This document shows, one piece after another, positions 8,188-17,903 of a stretch of DNA of 36,898 nt. The number at the start of each line of letters is the position of its first letter. Position 1 is the stretch's first letter. The translations under genes and the position numbers were made by a program. Where the stretch lies: positions 1-36,898 of the forward strand of contig WQZU01000012.1 in NCBI GenBank assembly GCA_009780575.1, in the 5' to 3' direction. The notes beneath the pieces were generated by a model. The model was not told where the DNA came from and made no database searches. It worked only from the letters and a program-made list of their open reading frames with translations. Origin of the DNA: Candidatus Methanomicula labiotermitis (GTDB lineage: Archaea; Thermoplasmatota; Thermoplasmata; Methanomassiliicoccales; Methanomethylophilaceae).

Positions 8188-8200
8188 GAGGAAAACAAAA

Positions 8201-8821
8201 ATGAAAGATGTTCCCGGCGAAATATACTTCGAATGTCCTGACTGCGATGATATCACAACACAGGATGTGTTGAAGGGAAAAACGGGAAAGGATTCTTTGG
8301 ATGCCACTATAAAATGTCAGGACTGCGGTCTCACAAGAACGACCACCATACGATTTCCGAAGGAGATCGAGGTCAGGATGATAATAAGCGACGGCAGTGA
8401 ATCCGTCAGCACATCGATAACGCTGGAGGACGACGACCTTCTCAAAGTGGGCGACGAGTTCAGCACGGATTCCGGGAACATAGTAAGGATATCGGGTCTG
8501 GAACTGGCGCAAGGCAAGCGCGTGAAATCGGCAAGGGCCACCGAGATAATGACACTGTGGACGATAAGTTTTGATACGGTGCATGTGAAAGTTTCAATAA
8601 ACGACGACCGCAAAACGTATTCCAAGACCGTGCCGTCGTCCCCCGACGATGAGTTCACGATAGGCGATATATTAAGTTTCGATGATATGGACTGCCTGGT
8701 GCATTCAATAAAGATACAGGGCCGGATGCTCAGAAGAGGTTCCGCCGAAGCGAGGAACATAGTACGCGTATACGGGAAATACAGAAGAAGGACGTATGCG
8801 GTGCTCGACCTCGAGAACTGA
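8201..8821 (+). CDS. HVO_0476-family zinc finger protein
   Basis: This 206-residue archaeal protein has an N-terminal zinc knuckle (Cys12, Cys15, Cys39, Cys42) followed by two beta-rich segments. It matches the pattern of the conserved euryarchaeal family named after HVO_0476. The family has no established function; the zinc knuckle plus OB-like strands suggests nucleic-acid or protein binding. It starts 13 nt after the MBL gene with GAGAGGA nearby, so it is the third gene of the rhomboid operon. Confidence 0.8.
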   Translation: MKDVPGEIYFECPDCDDITTQDVLKGKTGKDSLDATIKCQDCGLTRTTTIRFPKEIEVRMIISDGSESVSTSITLEDDDLLKVGDEFSTDSGNIVRISGLELAQGKRVKSARATEIMTLWTISFDTVHVKVSINDDRKTYSKTVPSSPDDEFTIGDILSFDDMDCLVHSIKIQGRMLRRGSAEARNIVRVYGKYRRRTYAVLDLEN

Positions 8822-8852
8822 TAATCCAATTCTAACGTCTGGATATGTTGTT

Positions 8853-9506
8853 TCACTTCGCAAGTATTATGTCAAGGACATCCGTGATGCTCCGGCTTCG
8901 CACAACCCTGTCCGCGGCATCCACGGTCTTCTTATCAATAGGATTGAAAGCGATGCTGAACCCTGCGGCCTCGAACATCTTCACATCCGTATATGAGTTG
9001 CCGATGGCCACGGTCTCCTCTTTGCGGGCGTCATATTTGTTCATGAACTCTCTTGTCTTTATTCCTTTGTCCGTGAGGTCAACGTTGATCTTTCCGTCGC
9101 CCGTGAGCCTTCCGTCGGGATGTGAAAGTATCGTATTGGCCGCATAATCGTCAAATCCGTATTCCTCGGCGATCATCTGCGCCGCCTTGTCGATGCCGCC
9201 GCTCACTATGACACTTTTTATGCAATTCTGTGAAAGCGTTTCGATCGTTTCCCTGATGCCATTTATCAAAGGAACGTCACGCAGCGCGTTGATCAGATCG
9301 CTGATGTTCACGTTCGGATGTTTTCCGAGCCACAGGCCGATATCACGGCGTATGAATTCGATCTCGGTGATCCTGCCTTCTTTGAACATTTCAAACGCTT
9401 CTCTGTTGTCCACTTCAAATTTATCATTTGCCCAGGTCCACGAACCTTCATGATCGATAAGAACCCCGTCCATATCAAAGGCGACGAGTTTGTACCTGCT
9501 GTTCAC
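8853..9506 (-). CDS. HAD-family phosphatase, phosphoserine-phosphatase-like
   Basis: The 217-residue protein has the four HAD motifs: nucleophile Asp11 and acid Asp13 in DMDGVL, VSGG at 101-104, a lysine near 147 and GNSYTD at 169-174. The helical cap (about 17-85) fits the SerB-like C1 class. A likely reaction is Mg-dependent release of phosphate from phosphoserine, the last step of serine synthesis, but related enzymes act on other small phosphates. It is divergent from the TraB-like gene. Confidence 0.85.
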   Translation of the reverse strand: MNSRYKLVAFDMDGVLIDHEGSWTWANDKFEVDNREAFEMFKEGRITEIEFIRRDIGLWLGKHPNVNISDLINALRDVPLINGIRETIETLSQNCIKSVIVSGGIDKAAQMIAEEYGFDDYAANTILSHPDGRLTGDGKINVDLTDKGIKTREFMNKYDARKEETVAIGNSYTDVKMFEAAGFSIAFNPIDKKTVDAADRVVRSRSITDVLDIILAK

Positions 9507-9525
9507 GGATCCGTCAGCACAAGTG

Positions 9526-9535
9526 TTAATAAAAA
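9526..9535 (+). promoter_or_regulatory. TATA box of the TraB-thyX operon
   Basis: TTAATAAAAA sits 20-30 nt before the ATG at 9556. This spacing supports that start and a leaderless transcript, rather than an in-frame ATG at 9490 that would lie upstream of the promoter. Confidence 0.55.
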
Positions 9536-9555
9536 GTTGTTGCTTTCAACGAACA

Positions 9556-10269
9556 ATGATAACCTTAGTAGGCACCGGTCACGTTTTCAAGATAGCCGAG
9601 CAGGTGAAGTTCATCGTGAGGAACATATGGCCCGACGCCGTTCTGGTAGAACTGGATGCGTCAAGATACGGCGCCATAACCGCAGATGCGGTGAATGAGG
9701 AAAACAACAATTCGCCGTGGGCGTACAGGAAGATGGCCAAGTACCAGAGAAGAATGGCCGAAGAATATGATTCTCAGGTCGGTTCTGAATTCATAGCCGC
9801 CGTTGAAACGGGAAGAACATTGGGCGCCGCCGTTGAATTCATCGACAAGGACGCCGGTCTGACAATGACTGAACTATGGAACGAAATGCCGTTCCGCGAG
9901 AGGATGAGATTCACGCTCTCACTGTTCGGCGACAGATTCAGAAGAAGGAAAGCGGATATTCTGATCCAAGAGTTCGCAGAGAACGAAGAGGAATACTTCG
10001 GCGAAATGAGGAAGAAGTATCCGACGCTGGTAAGAAAACTGATCGACGAAAGGAATGCATACATGTCCGAAAGGATAAAAGAGGCGCTGAAGCGTCATGA
10101 AAGCATCGTCGTCGTCATCGGCGACGGACACGTGGAAGGCATCGCAAGGTCATTGGAAGAAGAGACGGACAGCATAAGAAAGATAAGGCTGAAGACGCTC
10201 ATGGACAAGGAAAGCATGGATTCTCTAAGAGCTGAACTGTGGTCCGGACCATCGGAGTTGGATGAATGA
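9556..10269 (+). CDS. TraB/PrgY-family protein
   Basis: TraB-family proteins share a Tiki/EreA-like fold that carries metal-dependent proteolytic or hydrolytic activity in some members. This 237-residue copy shows the N-terminal LVGTGHV motif (4-10), VELD (about 31-34) and a late VIGDGHVEGI motif near 190; the two GxGH motifs mark the family. There is no C-terminal membrane block, unlike longer archaeal TraB proteins, so it should be soluble. The start at 9556 follows from the promoter. It overlaps thyX by 4 nt (ATGA), which suggests co-expression but gives no functional link. Confidence 0.85.
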   Translation: MITLVGTGHVFKIAEQVKFIVRNIWPDAVLVELDASRYGAITADAVNEENNNSPWAYRKMAKYQRRMAEEYDSQVGSEFIAAVETGRTLGAAVEFIDKDAGLTMTELWNEMPFRERMRFTLSLFGDRFRRRKADILIQEFAENEEEYFGEMRKKYPTLVRKLIDERNAYMSERIKEALKRHESIVVVIGDGHVEGIARSLEEETDSIRKIRLKTLMDKESMDSLRAELWSGPSELDE

Positions 10270-10922
10270 TCGTAAAACTGCTGGCAAGCACACAGGACGC
10301 GGACAGGATATGCGCATCCGCCGGAAACTCGTGCTATTCCGAGAAACCGTCGCATGAACTTATGAATGATGTCGGCGATCCGGAGCGCATATTGTCGAAG
10401 ATCGTCGGCATGGGCCATTATTCCGTGATCGAGCATGCGGTCTTCACGTTCTCGGCCGAAGGCGTCTCAAGGGCGCTTACACATCAGCTGGTAAGACACA
10501 GGATCGCGTCTTTCTCGCAGCAGAGCCAGAGGTATGTTCCGCTGAACGAATCAACGTACGTGGTCCCGGAGACCGTGTCATCCGACCCCGATTCATTGAA
10601 AATATACGCCGAAGCGATGGACAGTATATGGGACGCCTACAGAAAACTCAGTGAACGCATACCCGCGGAGGACGCAAGGTATGTGCTGCCGAACGGCTGC
10701 ACAACAAATATAACGATAACGATGAATGCCCGCGAACTCCTTCATTTCTTTTCCTTAAGGTGCTGCGAACGCGCCCAATGGGAGATAAGGGACATGGCAG
10801 ATCGAATGTTACGGATATGCAAGGATATTTCTCCGATCATTTTCATGAATGCCGGCCCTCCGTGTATAAAAGGGCATTGTCCGGAAGGCAAACTGTCCTG
10901 CGGAAAGCCGCGAAGATCGTGA
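10266..10922 (+). CDS. thyX: FAD-dependent thymidylate synthase
   Basis: ThyX makes dTMP from dUMP with methylenetetrahydrofolate (or a methanopterin analogue), FAD and NADPH. The signature RHRxxSxxxxSxR is intact at 77-89 (RHRIASFSQQSQR), and the HxSxxEH-type motif is at 51-57. At 218 residues it has normal length. The C-terminal tail adds three cysteines (PPCIKGHCPEGKLSC), which is slightly unusual. It is coupled to the TraB-like gene by a 4-nt overlap. Confidence 0.96.
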   Translation: MIVKLLASTQDADRICASAGNSCYSEKPSHELMNDVGDPERILSKIVGMGHYSVIEHAVFTFSAEGVSRALTHQLVRHRIASFSQQSQRYVPLNESTYVVPETVSSDPDSLKIYAEAMDSIWDAYRKLSERIPAEDARYVLPNGCTTNITITMNARELLHFFSLRCCERAQWEIRDMADRMLRICKDISPIIFMNAGPPCIKGHCPEGKLSCGKPRRS

Positions 10923-11024
10923 AACATACCGTTCGCCGCAGCATGAAATCCTTTTTCGAATGTCCTGATATGTGAGAATGCGCGGCAGAGGAAAGTTATT
11001 AGTCATCGATACGATACGGAACCC

Positions 11025-12524
11025 ATGCGAAAGAAAGGCAGGTTCAGAGGCGCCAGGAACGCACCTAAACGTCTTGAGGGGGACATAATGGCCATGTCCA
11101 AGGCTCTTTGGGAGGACCCGGGTCTGCTGAGGCCCAAATGCGCCGGCAGCTGCAGGAAATGCCATTTCGACAAGACGTTCTCGGAGATCGCAAAACTCGA
11201 TAAGTTCAAAGGGAGCGCCGAGGCTCTGAACAAAATATCGCAGAGAGGAGGCGACGATATCGTGAAAGCATATGCAGGAACGATATCCGTTTACGCGTCC
11301 GGAACGGTTCCTTGCCTGACCGCCGCAAAGCTGGCCGGAGAAGACGTTCCGTTTGTGATGAGAGGAAGCGTCGGCAAGGACAAACTGATAGGCGTTCAAT
11401 ATTACGACGATCCTCAGAAAAGGCTTCTGCTTTACAACAAATTCGCTAAAAAGAAGAAACTGCACATGTACTCGCTGAACGATGAACTCGTATGTTCAAA
11501 CACGGCGAACATGCCCAAGGATTATCTTCTTGATCTTTTCTACGAGACGCCGTATGATTTCGGGGACGACGGGACCGACTGCGGACATGCGGCCGAGGGC
11601 GCACTGGTGATACGTTCAAAGTCCCTCAGCTCCGGCATAAGGATATGCAGCGAGTGCGCGGAAGAGGTCTCAACGCTCATGTACCTGATATCCAGGATCA
11701 TTGCGATCGATCCGCTGGACGATTTTGATGTTTCGGTTGAACACAAATACCACGCATCAAAGGACGGCGGCGTTGACAGTATAACGGGAGAGATACTGAA
11801 ACAGTATTCAATCGGAAAGATAACCGATCGGATTGTCATCGAAACGATCCTCCGCGGCAAGAAGAAGGATCTGACAAGCAGCGGCGTATCCGCATACATG
11901 ATCGACAACAGACATTACGGTTCCGATCTGAACGCTTTCATGAACGATCTGAACGGTACGGATAAGGAAAAGGAACTTCTCAGAAACTATCTTTCAAACA
12001 ACAAGAAAGCGGTGATACTGAAAAGCGACAGGATGAGCGAAGCCCTTTCGTCGGTTTGGAAGGACGGTGCAAGGGAGATATTGGCGGCAGCATCATCCGA
12101 AGAAGTGGTCAATAAGATGGGCGACCTGTCCAAAATGCTGCCCGTGCACGCTATAGAGGACGCGATCGTCGGTCAGATGTGGCTGTCCGTTGCCGCGAAG
12201 CTACCCGAACTGAAAGGTCTCGGACCGGTCGGAAAACTTGCCGATAAGTTCGCAAGATCATTCCTGGCAGGCGGAACCCCGTTGCTGAAGAAGGAGATCG
12301 AACACGCTTCGCTCAAAGAGAGCCGCTCGAAATCACTGGCAAGGGCGTTCATAATATCATCCGGGGTGGAAGGGGATTTCACATGGAAATGGAGCGCCGA
12401 CGAGGAAGACCTGGCAAAATTCCTTTGTCCGTTCGTTGACCGGCTCATAGCCTCGGAAGGCAAGGAATACATAAACGCAATGGAAAACCTGCTGACCGCA
12501 TCCGGCTCCGGCGAACGTTTATGA
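11025..12524 (+). CDS. Conserved-looking protein with Cys/His zinc motifs, function unknown
   Basis: I do not recognise this 499-residue protein. Two clusters look like zinc sites: Cys39, Cys43, Cys46 in KCAGSCRKCHF, and Cys186, His188, Cys208, Cys211 (DCGH...CSEC). The N-terminus is strongly basic, as in RNA- or ribosome-binding proteins; the C-terminal half is mainly helical and Lys/Glu-rich. There is no signal peptide or membrane segment. A weak TATA (GTTATTAG, 10995-11002) is about 25 nt before the ATG, suggesting leaderless transcription. Its stop interlocks with that of the convergent Trm5/Taw2-like gene. Normal codon use and length argue for a real vertically inherited gene. Confidence 0.85.
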   Translation: MRKKGRFRGARNAPKRLEGDIMAMSKALWEDPGLLRPKCAGSCRKCHFDKTFSEIAKLDKFKGSAEALNKISQRGGDDIVKAYAGTISVYASGTVPCLTAAKLAGEDVPFVMRGSVGKDKLIGVQYYDDPQKRLLLYNKFAKKKKLHMYSLNDELVCSNTANMPKDYLLDLFYETPYDFGDDGTDCGHAAEGALVIRSKSLSSGIRICSECAEEVSTLMYLISRIIAIDPLDDFDVSVEHKYHASKDGGVDSITGEILKQYSIGKITDRIVIETILRGKKKDLTSSGVSAYMIDNRHYGSDLNAFMNDLNGTDKEKELLRNYLSNNKKAVILKSDRMSEALSSVWKDGAREILAAASSEEVVNKMGDLSKMLPVHAIEDAIVGQMWLSVAAKLPELKGLGPVGKLADKFARSFLAGGTPLLKKEIEHASLKESRSKSLARAFIISSGVEGDFTWKWSADEEDLAKFLCPFVDRLIASEGKEYINAMENLLTASGSGERL

Positions 12525-13532
12525 TATCCGTACGTCGGCCACATAATGCGACACCGAAGGAGCGAAGGATTTCACCTCTCTTATGTGAAGCAGATCATAT
12601 CCGTTCGTTCCGAAGACCTCTGTGAATATGCTGTTCACCCGTTTGTCATATTCGCTTACGTAAAAAGTGTCATGATAATGAATTATTCCGCCGGCCCTTA
12701 TCATCTCTTTGGCCTTGTCCAGGAATTCGGATGTCTTTCGGACGTAACCCATTATTATCCTGTCGGCGTTCACGCATTTCAATTTCCGGTTGTCCTTCAT
12801 CACCGGTATAACGATGTTCTCCAATCCGTTGATCTTTATGTTCTCCTGCAGATAATGAAATGAATCGGAGTTCTTCTCGCACGCGATTACTTTCTCGGCG
12901 CCCGCGAACTTTGCTATCGGCAACGTGAAATATCCGATCCCGGCGAACATGTCGACGATCGTTTCATCCTTACAATCCAATTGCCTCATTCTGTGACGTT
13001 CGTCAACGTTTCCGGATGCGAACATTATCTTTGTCACGTCGAACTTATATCTTATTCCGTTCTCAAGCCTGACGGCTTCCGTATCGCTGCCGAAAAGGAT
13101 ATTCATCTTAGGCTGTCTCAGTTCACCGGATACGCCGCCGGTGTCCGCACATACCGTCTTGGAATTCAGTTCCTTTGCGTACGCTTCCCCTATCTCCTTT
13201 CCGTATTGGTATAAGTTATCATGCATCCTCAGTATCACTATGTCCCCGACGAACTCCCATCTCATCGGCAGCGCATCAACGATATCGTCCGGAAGATGAC
13301 CCAGTCTGTTTTTTATTCTGTTCTGAGGGCTTCTCGTTCCCCGTTCAAAGGCGTTTCCGTCAATGATCTCAAAACCCATTGCCGACGCCTCGTTCTCACA
13401 GCCGTCGTATATCGGAACGTATCTCACGCCGTCGCCTTTACATATCTTGGCACCGGAATTCACCAATCCTCCGGATATTAGTGAAGGTATAGCCTCCGAC
13501 GCCTTTTCGTTAGGAACCTTTGCAAGCTTCAT
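12519..13532 (-). CDS. Trm5/Taw2-family tRNA wybutosine-pathway transferase
   Basis: The protein (337 residues) contains the Trm5/Tyw2 fold: an N-terminal domain, then FGSDTEAVRLENGIRYKFD and a SAM-binding VDMFAGIGYF motif near residue 195. These enzymes act at G37 of tRNA(Phe); Trm5 methylates it and Taw2 moves an aminocarboxypropyl group from SAM to make wyosine derivatives. The motif DRIIMGYV replaces the NLP-type motif expected in Trm5 methyltransferases, which favours Taw2. It is last of the seven-gene minus operon, overlapping the GGR gene by 4 nt. Confidence 0.82.
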   Translation of the reverse strand: MKLAKVPNEKASEAIPSLISGGLVNSGAKICKGDGVRYVPIYDGCENEASAMGFEIIDGNAFERGTRSPQNRIKNRLGHLPDDIVDALPMRWEFVGDIVILRMHDNLYQYGKEIGEAYAKELNSKTVCADTGGVSGELRQPKMNILFGSDTEAVRLENGIRYKFDVTKIMFASGNVDERHRMRQLDCKDETIVDMFAGIGYFTLPIAKFAGAEKVIACEKNSDSFHYLQENIKINGLENIVIPVMKDNRKLKCVNADRIIMGYVRKTSEFLDKAKEMIRAGGIIHYHDTFYVSEYDKRVNSIFTEVFGTNGYDLLHIREVKSFAPSVSHYVADVRIS

Positions 13533-14695
13533 AATATGCTCCGCAGCATCGCTTTGGTCATTATCGGCATCAAACGCATCATCGCCTTCGGATCTTTCAT
13601 TAACCGGAACAGCAGATCGCTCGGACGATCTATGTCGGCGTTTCCCAACACGTTCTTCATGTCATCGTTACTGAATATGTCCACGGCGCGGTTCAGTTCG
13701 TTGTCTTTCATTGTCGTGTACATCTTCCTGAGAATGTAGCCTCTCCTCAGTTCTTTACCTGCCGCGCGCTTCCATCTTTTCTCGTATACGGACAGGGATC
13801 CTTCAGAGAAGTCGTTATCATCGAATGCTTCGGCAACCGTCTCGGCGACCGCATACGACGACAGGAACGCCGGATGCAGACCTCCTCCCGATACGGGTTT
13901 TACTTGACACGCAGCATCTCCGACAAGCAGCAGATGATCGGCGTACGTCCTTCTTTGACCGCCGATCGGTATCCTGCCGCAATATTTGTTCACTATCTCC
14001 TTATCTTCAAGGCCCGTCCTTTTCATGAGCGCTTTCAGGTACACGGACGGCGGGCCGGCCGACCATGATGTGCACAACCCGACACGTGTCATATCTCCGA
14101 ACGGGATCTCCCATGAGAAGAATCCGGGCGCAGTTTCGGATCCGGTGCGTATGTTCACCATGTCCTGATCTTCGGCCCTGTGTTTTATGTCCGCCTGTAT
14201 GCCCCGCACATATTCCAGCGGCCGGTTGTTGTCTATCGTTCTTGCAAGCACGGAATTATGACCGTCGGCGCCGACGATCATTGACGCTTCAATTGTCGTT
14301 TTATCGGTTTCCGCGATAACCGAACCGTTTCGTATACTGTGCGAAAGGAAACGCGATGAATACATATGCTTCGCGCCGTCGTCCTCTGCTTTCGATGCCA
14401 TGAGCGCATCGAATTCGGAACGGTCTATGAGCACTCCTTTGTGCTCCTTCGATCTTATCTTTATACTCTGGCCGTTCGGTAAGAAGACGTTCGCACCGTA
14501 CAGTCTGTTCAGTATTGTCGGTTTAACGCCCGACAGTTCCACAACTTTGTCGGATATAAGGCCGGTGCATTGCATGGGCCTTCCGGGAACACTGTGCTCT
14601 TCCATTACGAGAACATCATACTCTTTGGCCAACAGCGAAGCTACCCTGTTGCCGACGGGTCCGCCGCCGACAACGATCACATCGTGCCTGATCAT
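13529..14695 (-). CDS. Geranylgeranyl reductase family flavoprotein
   Basis: This FAD enzyme (388 residues) likely saturates geranylgeranyl chains of archaeal membrane lipids (digeranylgeranylglycerophospholipid reductase). Evidence is the N-terminal dinucleotide motif [15 protein letters not shown], the PxxxxCTG motif (PMQCTGLIS, about 40-48) typical of archaeal GGRs, and [18 protein letters not shown] near 270 for FAD binding. It overlaps both neighbours by 4 nt. Other FAD reductases of the same superfamily act on menaquinone or chlorophyll chains, so lipid reduction is the best guess for an archaeon. Confidence 0.9.
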   Translation of the reverse strand: MIRHDVIVVGGGPVGNRVASLLAKEYDVLVMEEHSVPGRPMQCTGLISDKVVELSGVKPTILNRLYGANVFLPNGQSIKIRSKEHKGVLIDRSEFDALMASKAEDDGAKHMYSSRFLSHSIRNGSVIAETDKTTIEASMIVGADGHNSVLARTIDNNRPLEYVRGIQADIKHRAEDQDMVNIRTGSETAPGFFSWEIPFGDMTRVGLCTSWSAGPPSVYLKALMKRTGLEDKEIVNKYCGRIPIGGQRRTYADHLLLVGDAACQVKPVSGGGLHPAFLSSYAVAETVAEAFDDNDFSEGSLSVYEKRWKRAAGKELRRGYILRKMYTTMKDNELNRAVDIFSNDDMKNVLGNADIDRPSDLLFRLMKDPKAMMRLMPIMTKAMLRSIL

Positions 14696-15339
14696 GATTT
14701 CTTTGCTCTCTCGTGGTCTGCGAGGAACAGCCTGATCCCTTCATCGGTCTTCGGGTGGGAGATCATCTTCTTCAGTATGTCATACGGGATCGTTGCTATG
14801 TGCGCACCGATCATCGCAGCCTCAAGCACGTGCACCGGGTGTCTGATGCTTGCTGCGATTATCTCCGTGTCAATATCATAATTCCTGAACACGGCGACCG
14901 TCTGCGAAAGCATTTCCGATCCAACCTGACCGATATCGTCCAAGCGCCCGACGAAGGGTGAGACGAATCTTGCGCCCGCCTTCGCCGCAAGCAGCGCCTG
15001 ATGCGGCGAGAATATCAGTGTGACGTTAACATCAATACCTTCAGATGACAGCGTCTTCGTTGCTTTCAGCGCTTCGGCGCACATAGGCAGCTTGACGTTG
15101 ATGTTCTCGTGTATCAAGGAAAGTTCGCGTCCTTCTTTGATCATTCCTTCCGCATCCATGGACATCGCCTCCGCGGATATGGGGCCGTCAACGATTTCGG
15201 ATATCTTTTTGACGCATGTTCTGAGATCCGTTTTCTCCTTTGCGATGAGACTGGGGTTCGTTGTTACGCCGTCAAGTATACCCAGACCGCTGATCTCCTT
15301 TATCATTTCTATGTTCGCCGTGTCTATGAATATCTTCAT
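14692..15339 (-). CDS. Transaldolase / fructose-6-phosphate aldolase (TalC type)
   Basis: The protein is a compact 215-residue TIM barrel of the small TalC class. The Schiff-base Lys83 lies in NVKLPMC, and TTNPSL near 26-31 is also typical. With the transketolase halves just upstream it would run the non-oxidative pentose phosphate branch. I place the start at ATG 15339 because GGTGA lies 4-5 nt before it; a GTG at 15348 would add three residues and overlap the upstream stop. Transaldolase and F6P aldolase activity are not separable here. Confidence 0.92.
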   Translation of the reverse strand: MKIFIDTANIEMIKEISGLGILDGVTTNPSLIAKEKTDLRTCVKKISEIVDGPISAEAMSMDAEGMIKEGRELSLIHENINVKLPMCAEALKATKTLSSEGIDVNVTLIFSPHQALLAAKAGARFVSPFVGRLDDIGQVGSEMLSQTVAVFRNYDIDTEIIAASIRHPVHVLEAAMIGAHIATIPYDILKKMISHPKTDEGIRLFLADHERAKKS

Positions 15340-15344
15340 TCCCG

Positions 15345-16283
15345 TCACCTTCTTTTCCTGGCGATGACATTCTCCGCCGCAGCAACGACATCATCCGTTG
15401 TGAGACCGTATTTCTTCATCAGTTCGTTCGGATCGCCGGATTCTCCGAACAGATCCTTTACACCGACCCGGATCTGAGGCGTCGGAAGGTTTTCCGCGAG
15501 GCATTCCGCGACCGCGGATCCGAGACCTCCGATCACACTGTGCTCTTCCGCAGTGACAACGCACCGTGTCTTGGAAACCGAAGAGATTATCGTTTCGGTG
15601 TCAAGCGGTTTTATGGTGGATACGTTGATCACCTCTGCCGATATTCCTTTCTGCTTCAGTATGCTGAACGCTTCGATGCATGAGGTCAGCATTTGACCGG
15701 TTCCTATCAGAGTGACATCCTTCCCTTCTTCCAGGACTGTTGCTTTACCTATTATGAAATCCGCTCCGGCGGAGGTCACAAGCGGAAAATCGGCACGTCC
15801 CATTCTCATGTAGCAGGGTCCATCGTGATCGGCTATGGCAAGGGTTGCCGCATACGCTTCGTTGGCGTCCGCGGGCGATATTACAGTCATATTCGGAAGC
15901 GCCCTCATTATCGCCATGTCTTCGAGCGCCTGATGCGACGCACCGTCGCCGCCGACGCTTATCCCGCAATGCGACGCCACGATCTTCACGTTCAGCCGCG
16001 GGTATGCGACCGCCTGCCTTATCTGCTCCCAGCATCGGCCGGTGGCAAAGACCGCAAAGGTCGATGCGAACACGGTCTTCCCGGAAGCCGCCAATCCTGC
16101 GGCGACGCCTATCATGTTCTGTTCCGCAACGCCTATCTGGATGAATCTTTCTTTCGCCGTCTTCTCGAAATCGGAGGCTTTCGTTGATCCTCCGAGGTCT
16201 GCGTCAAGAACGACTATGTCCTTCCTTGCGGCAAGTTCCGTCAATGCTTTTCCGTAGTATATGCGCTGTGCAACGTTCGTCAA
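15345..16283 (-). CDS. Transketolase C-terminal subunit
   Basis: The protein (312 residues) matches the pyrimidine-binding and C-terminal domains of transketolase as a separate chain, the normal archaeal arrangement. [10 protein letters not shown] (about 51-60) holds the catalytic glutamate that activates thiamine diphosphate. It pairs with the N-terminal subunit encoded directly upstream with a 4-nt overlap to move two-carbon units between sugar phosphates. Confidence 0.95.
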   Translation of the reverse strand: MTNVAQRIYYGKALTELAARKDIVVLDADLGGSTKASDFEKTAKERFIQIGVAEQNMIGVAAGLAASGKTVFASTFAVFATGRCWEQIRQAVAYPRLNVKIVASHCGISVGGDGASHQALEDMAIMRALPNMTVISPADANEAYAATLAIADHDGPCYMRMGRADFPLVTSAGADFIIGKATVLEEGKDVTLIGTGQMLTSCIEAFSILKQKGISAEVINVSTIKPLDTETIISSVSKTRCVVTAEEHSVIGGLGSAVAECLAENLPTPQIRVGVKDLFGESGDPNELMKKYGLTTDDVVAAAENVIARKRR

Positions 16284-17137
16284 TCTATCCTCTCCTTAAG
16301 CTCTTTCAGCGCTCTTTCCTTTTCATCGGCCGTACACGGGCGGCCGTGGAAGTCAGGGTTGCTTTCCATGAACGTCACGCCTTTCCCCTTTATCGTGTTC
16401 AGTATTATCGCGGTCGGAAGCTTTGACTGTTTTGCCTTGTTACATGCGTTTATTATCTTTTTCACATTGTGGCCGTCTGTTGAAACGGTCCTGAAACCGA
16501 ACGCTTTCAGTTTTTCCTTCAGCGGATCTATAGACATCGTCTTTTCCGTATTGCCCATTATCTGCAGACGGTTGCGGTCGATGAACACCGTCAGATTATC
16601 CAGGCGGTAGTGGGATGCGAGCATCATGGCCTCCCAGTTCTGGCCGCTCTGAAGCTCCCCGTCGCCGAGAAGGCAATAGACCCTGGCGTTGTTCCTGTCG
16701 AGTTTCGCAGCCAATGCTATGCCGCAGCTCATGCTCAGCCCCTGGCCGAGCGAACCGGTGGACATCTCTATCCCCGGAAGTTTCCCTCTTACCGGGTGCC
16801 CCTGAAGCCTTGACCCCAATTTTCTGAGCGTGAGCAGTTCCTCGACCGGGAAATATCCGGATTCCGCCAAAGACGCGTAAAGGACCGGCGCCGCATGTCC
16901 TTTTGAAAGGACGAATCTGTCTCTTCCGCTCCAGTCCGGGTCTTTCGGGTTATGTTTCATTATGTTGAAATAAAGGGCGGCGAACAGATCTGCCGATGAC
17001 ATGGACCCGCCCGGATGACCGGATCTCGCTTCGTACGTCATCTCAATGATATGGATCCTGATCCTATCGGCCATTCTCCTTATGTCGTCCATATCGTTCA
17101 AAATTCCACTCGCTTCCATATGAATCATCTCAGTCAT
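16280..17137 (-). CDS. Transketolase N-terminal subunit
   Basis: This 285-residue chain supplies the diphosphate-binding half of transketolase. SGHPGGSMSSAD (39-50) and the GDGELQSGQNWEA motif near 157 bind thiamine diphosphate and Mg. The ATG at 17137 lies inside the PCNA gene end (8-nt overlap); later in-frame ATGs at 17128 and 17119 are possible starts. Translation is coupled to the C-terminal subunit gene by ATGA. Confidence 0.95.
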   Translation of the reverse strand: MTEMIHMEASGILNDMDDIRRMADRIRIHIIEMTYEARSGHPGGSMSSADLFAALYFNIMKHNPKDPDWSGRDRFVLSKGHAAPVLYASLAESGYFPVEELLTLRKLGSRLQGHPVRGKLPGIEMSTGSLGQGLSMSCGIALAAKLDRNNARVYCLLGDGELQSGQNWEAMMLASHYRLDNLTVFIDRNRLQIMGNTEKTMSIDPLKEKLKAFGFRTVSTDGHNVKKIINACNKAKQSKLPTAIILNTIKGKGVTFMESNPDFHGRPCTADEKERALKELKERID

Positions 17138-17873
17138 TCTCTATCCTGGGAGCAAGCAGGTAACCGACGCTTCCGTTGCCGTCGGCGAAATTGAAACTCA
17201 GTTTTACGGGATAGTCGTCTCCGAGGGAGATCTTCACGATCGTATCGGACGGTATCGCCTTCACGAGGTTCGCAAAATAATCCAGAGGGAATAAACTGCG
17301 TACTTTTGATGTAGCTGTTATTCCTGCCAGTTTCGTTCTGTCAAGCTTAAGGCTCACGGTGTCCGTGTTGCCTTCGCAGAAAAGTTCGAACGTGTCCGCA
17401 TCGGCGGACAGGGCGATGTGGTCGGAAACCGATTCAGCGGCCTTCATTCCCCGTTGCAGTTCCGAAACGGCAACATCCACATTCGCGGGAAGCGAAAGCT
17501 GCGGTACCTTGGGATCGTTCATCCCGGATGTGTCCACAAGATTCATGGACCTCGTTATGTTCCCCACTTTAAGTATAAGCCTTCCCTGCGATTCGTTCTG
17601 CTCCATCGTAACGATGTCGCCGGGGCTTGCAAGCTTGAGCACTTCTTTCATCTTATCAAGATCGACACCCATTTCCAGCCGGTCCGCCGAGAACGATTCG
17701 AATGCGCCTTTCCCTATCGTAAGGTCGACCATCGCCACGTGAGCCGGATCCACCGCTTTCAGATTGATGCCTTCTTCGCTTATATTGAACTTGGCCTCAT
17801 CCACCAGCGTCGATATCACGTTAACCAGACCTTTGAGGGTATCGGATTTTATCTCTGCTTTGAACATATTCAC
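17130..17873 (-). CDS. pcn: DNA polymerase sliding clamp PCNA
   Basis: The 247-residue protein is a full-length archaeal PCNA, forming a homotrimeric ring around DNA for polymerase, ligase and FEN1. Visible are the opening FKAEIKSDTLK, the DPAHVAMVDL segment (about 42-51) and the C-terminal LAPRIEND. A second ATG two codons in (17867) is an equally good start. It lies 30 nt after the transcription factor S gene, a replication-plus-transcription pairing at the head of the operon. Confidence 0.97.
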   Translation of the reverse strand: MNMFKAEIKSDTLKGLVNVISTLVDEAKFNISEEGINLKAVDPAHVAMVDLTIGKGAFESFSADRLEMGVDLDKMKEVLKLASPGDIVTMEQNESQGRLILKVGNITRSMNLVDTSGMNDPKVPQLSLPANVDVAVSELQRGMKAAESVSDHIALSADADTFELFCEGNTDTVSLKLDRTKLAGITATSKVRSLFPLDYFANLVKAIPSDTIVKISLGDDYPVKLSFNFADGNGSVGYLLAPRIEND

Positions 17874-17903
17874 TCCTCCTCGCTGATCATTCCGATTGAC
17901 ATA

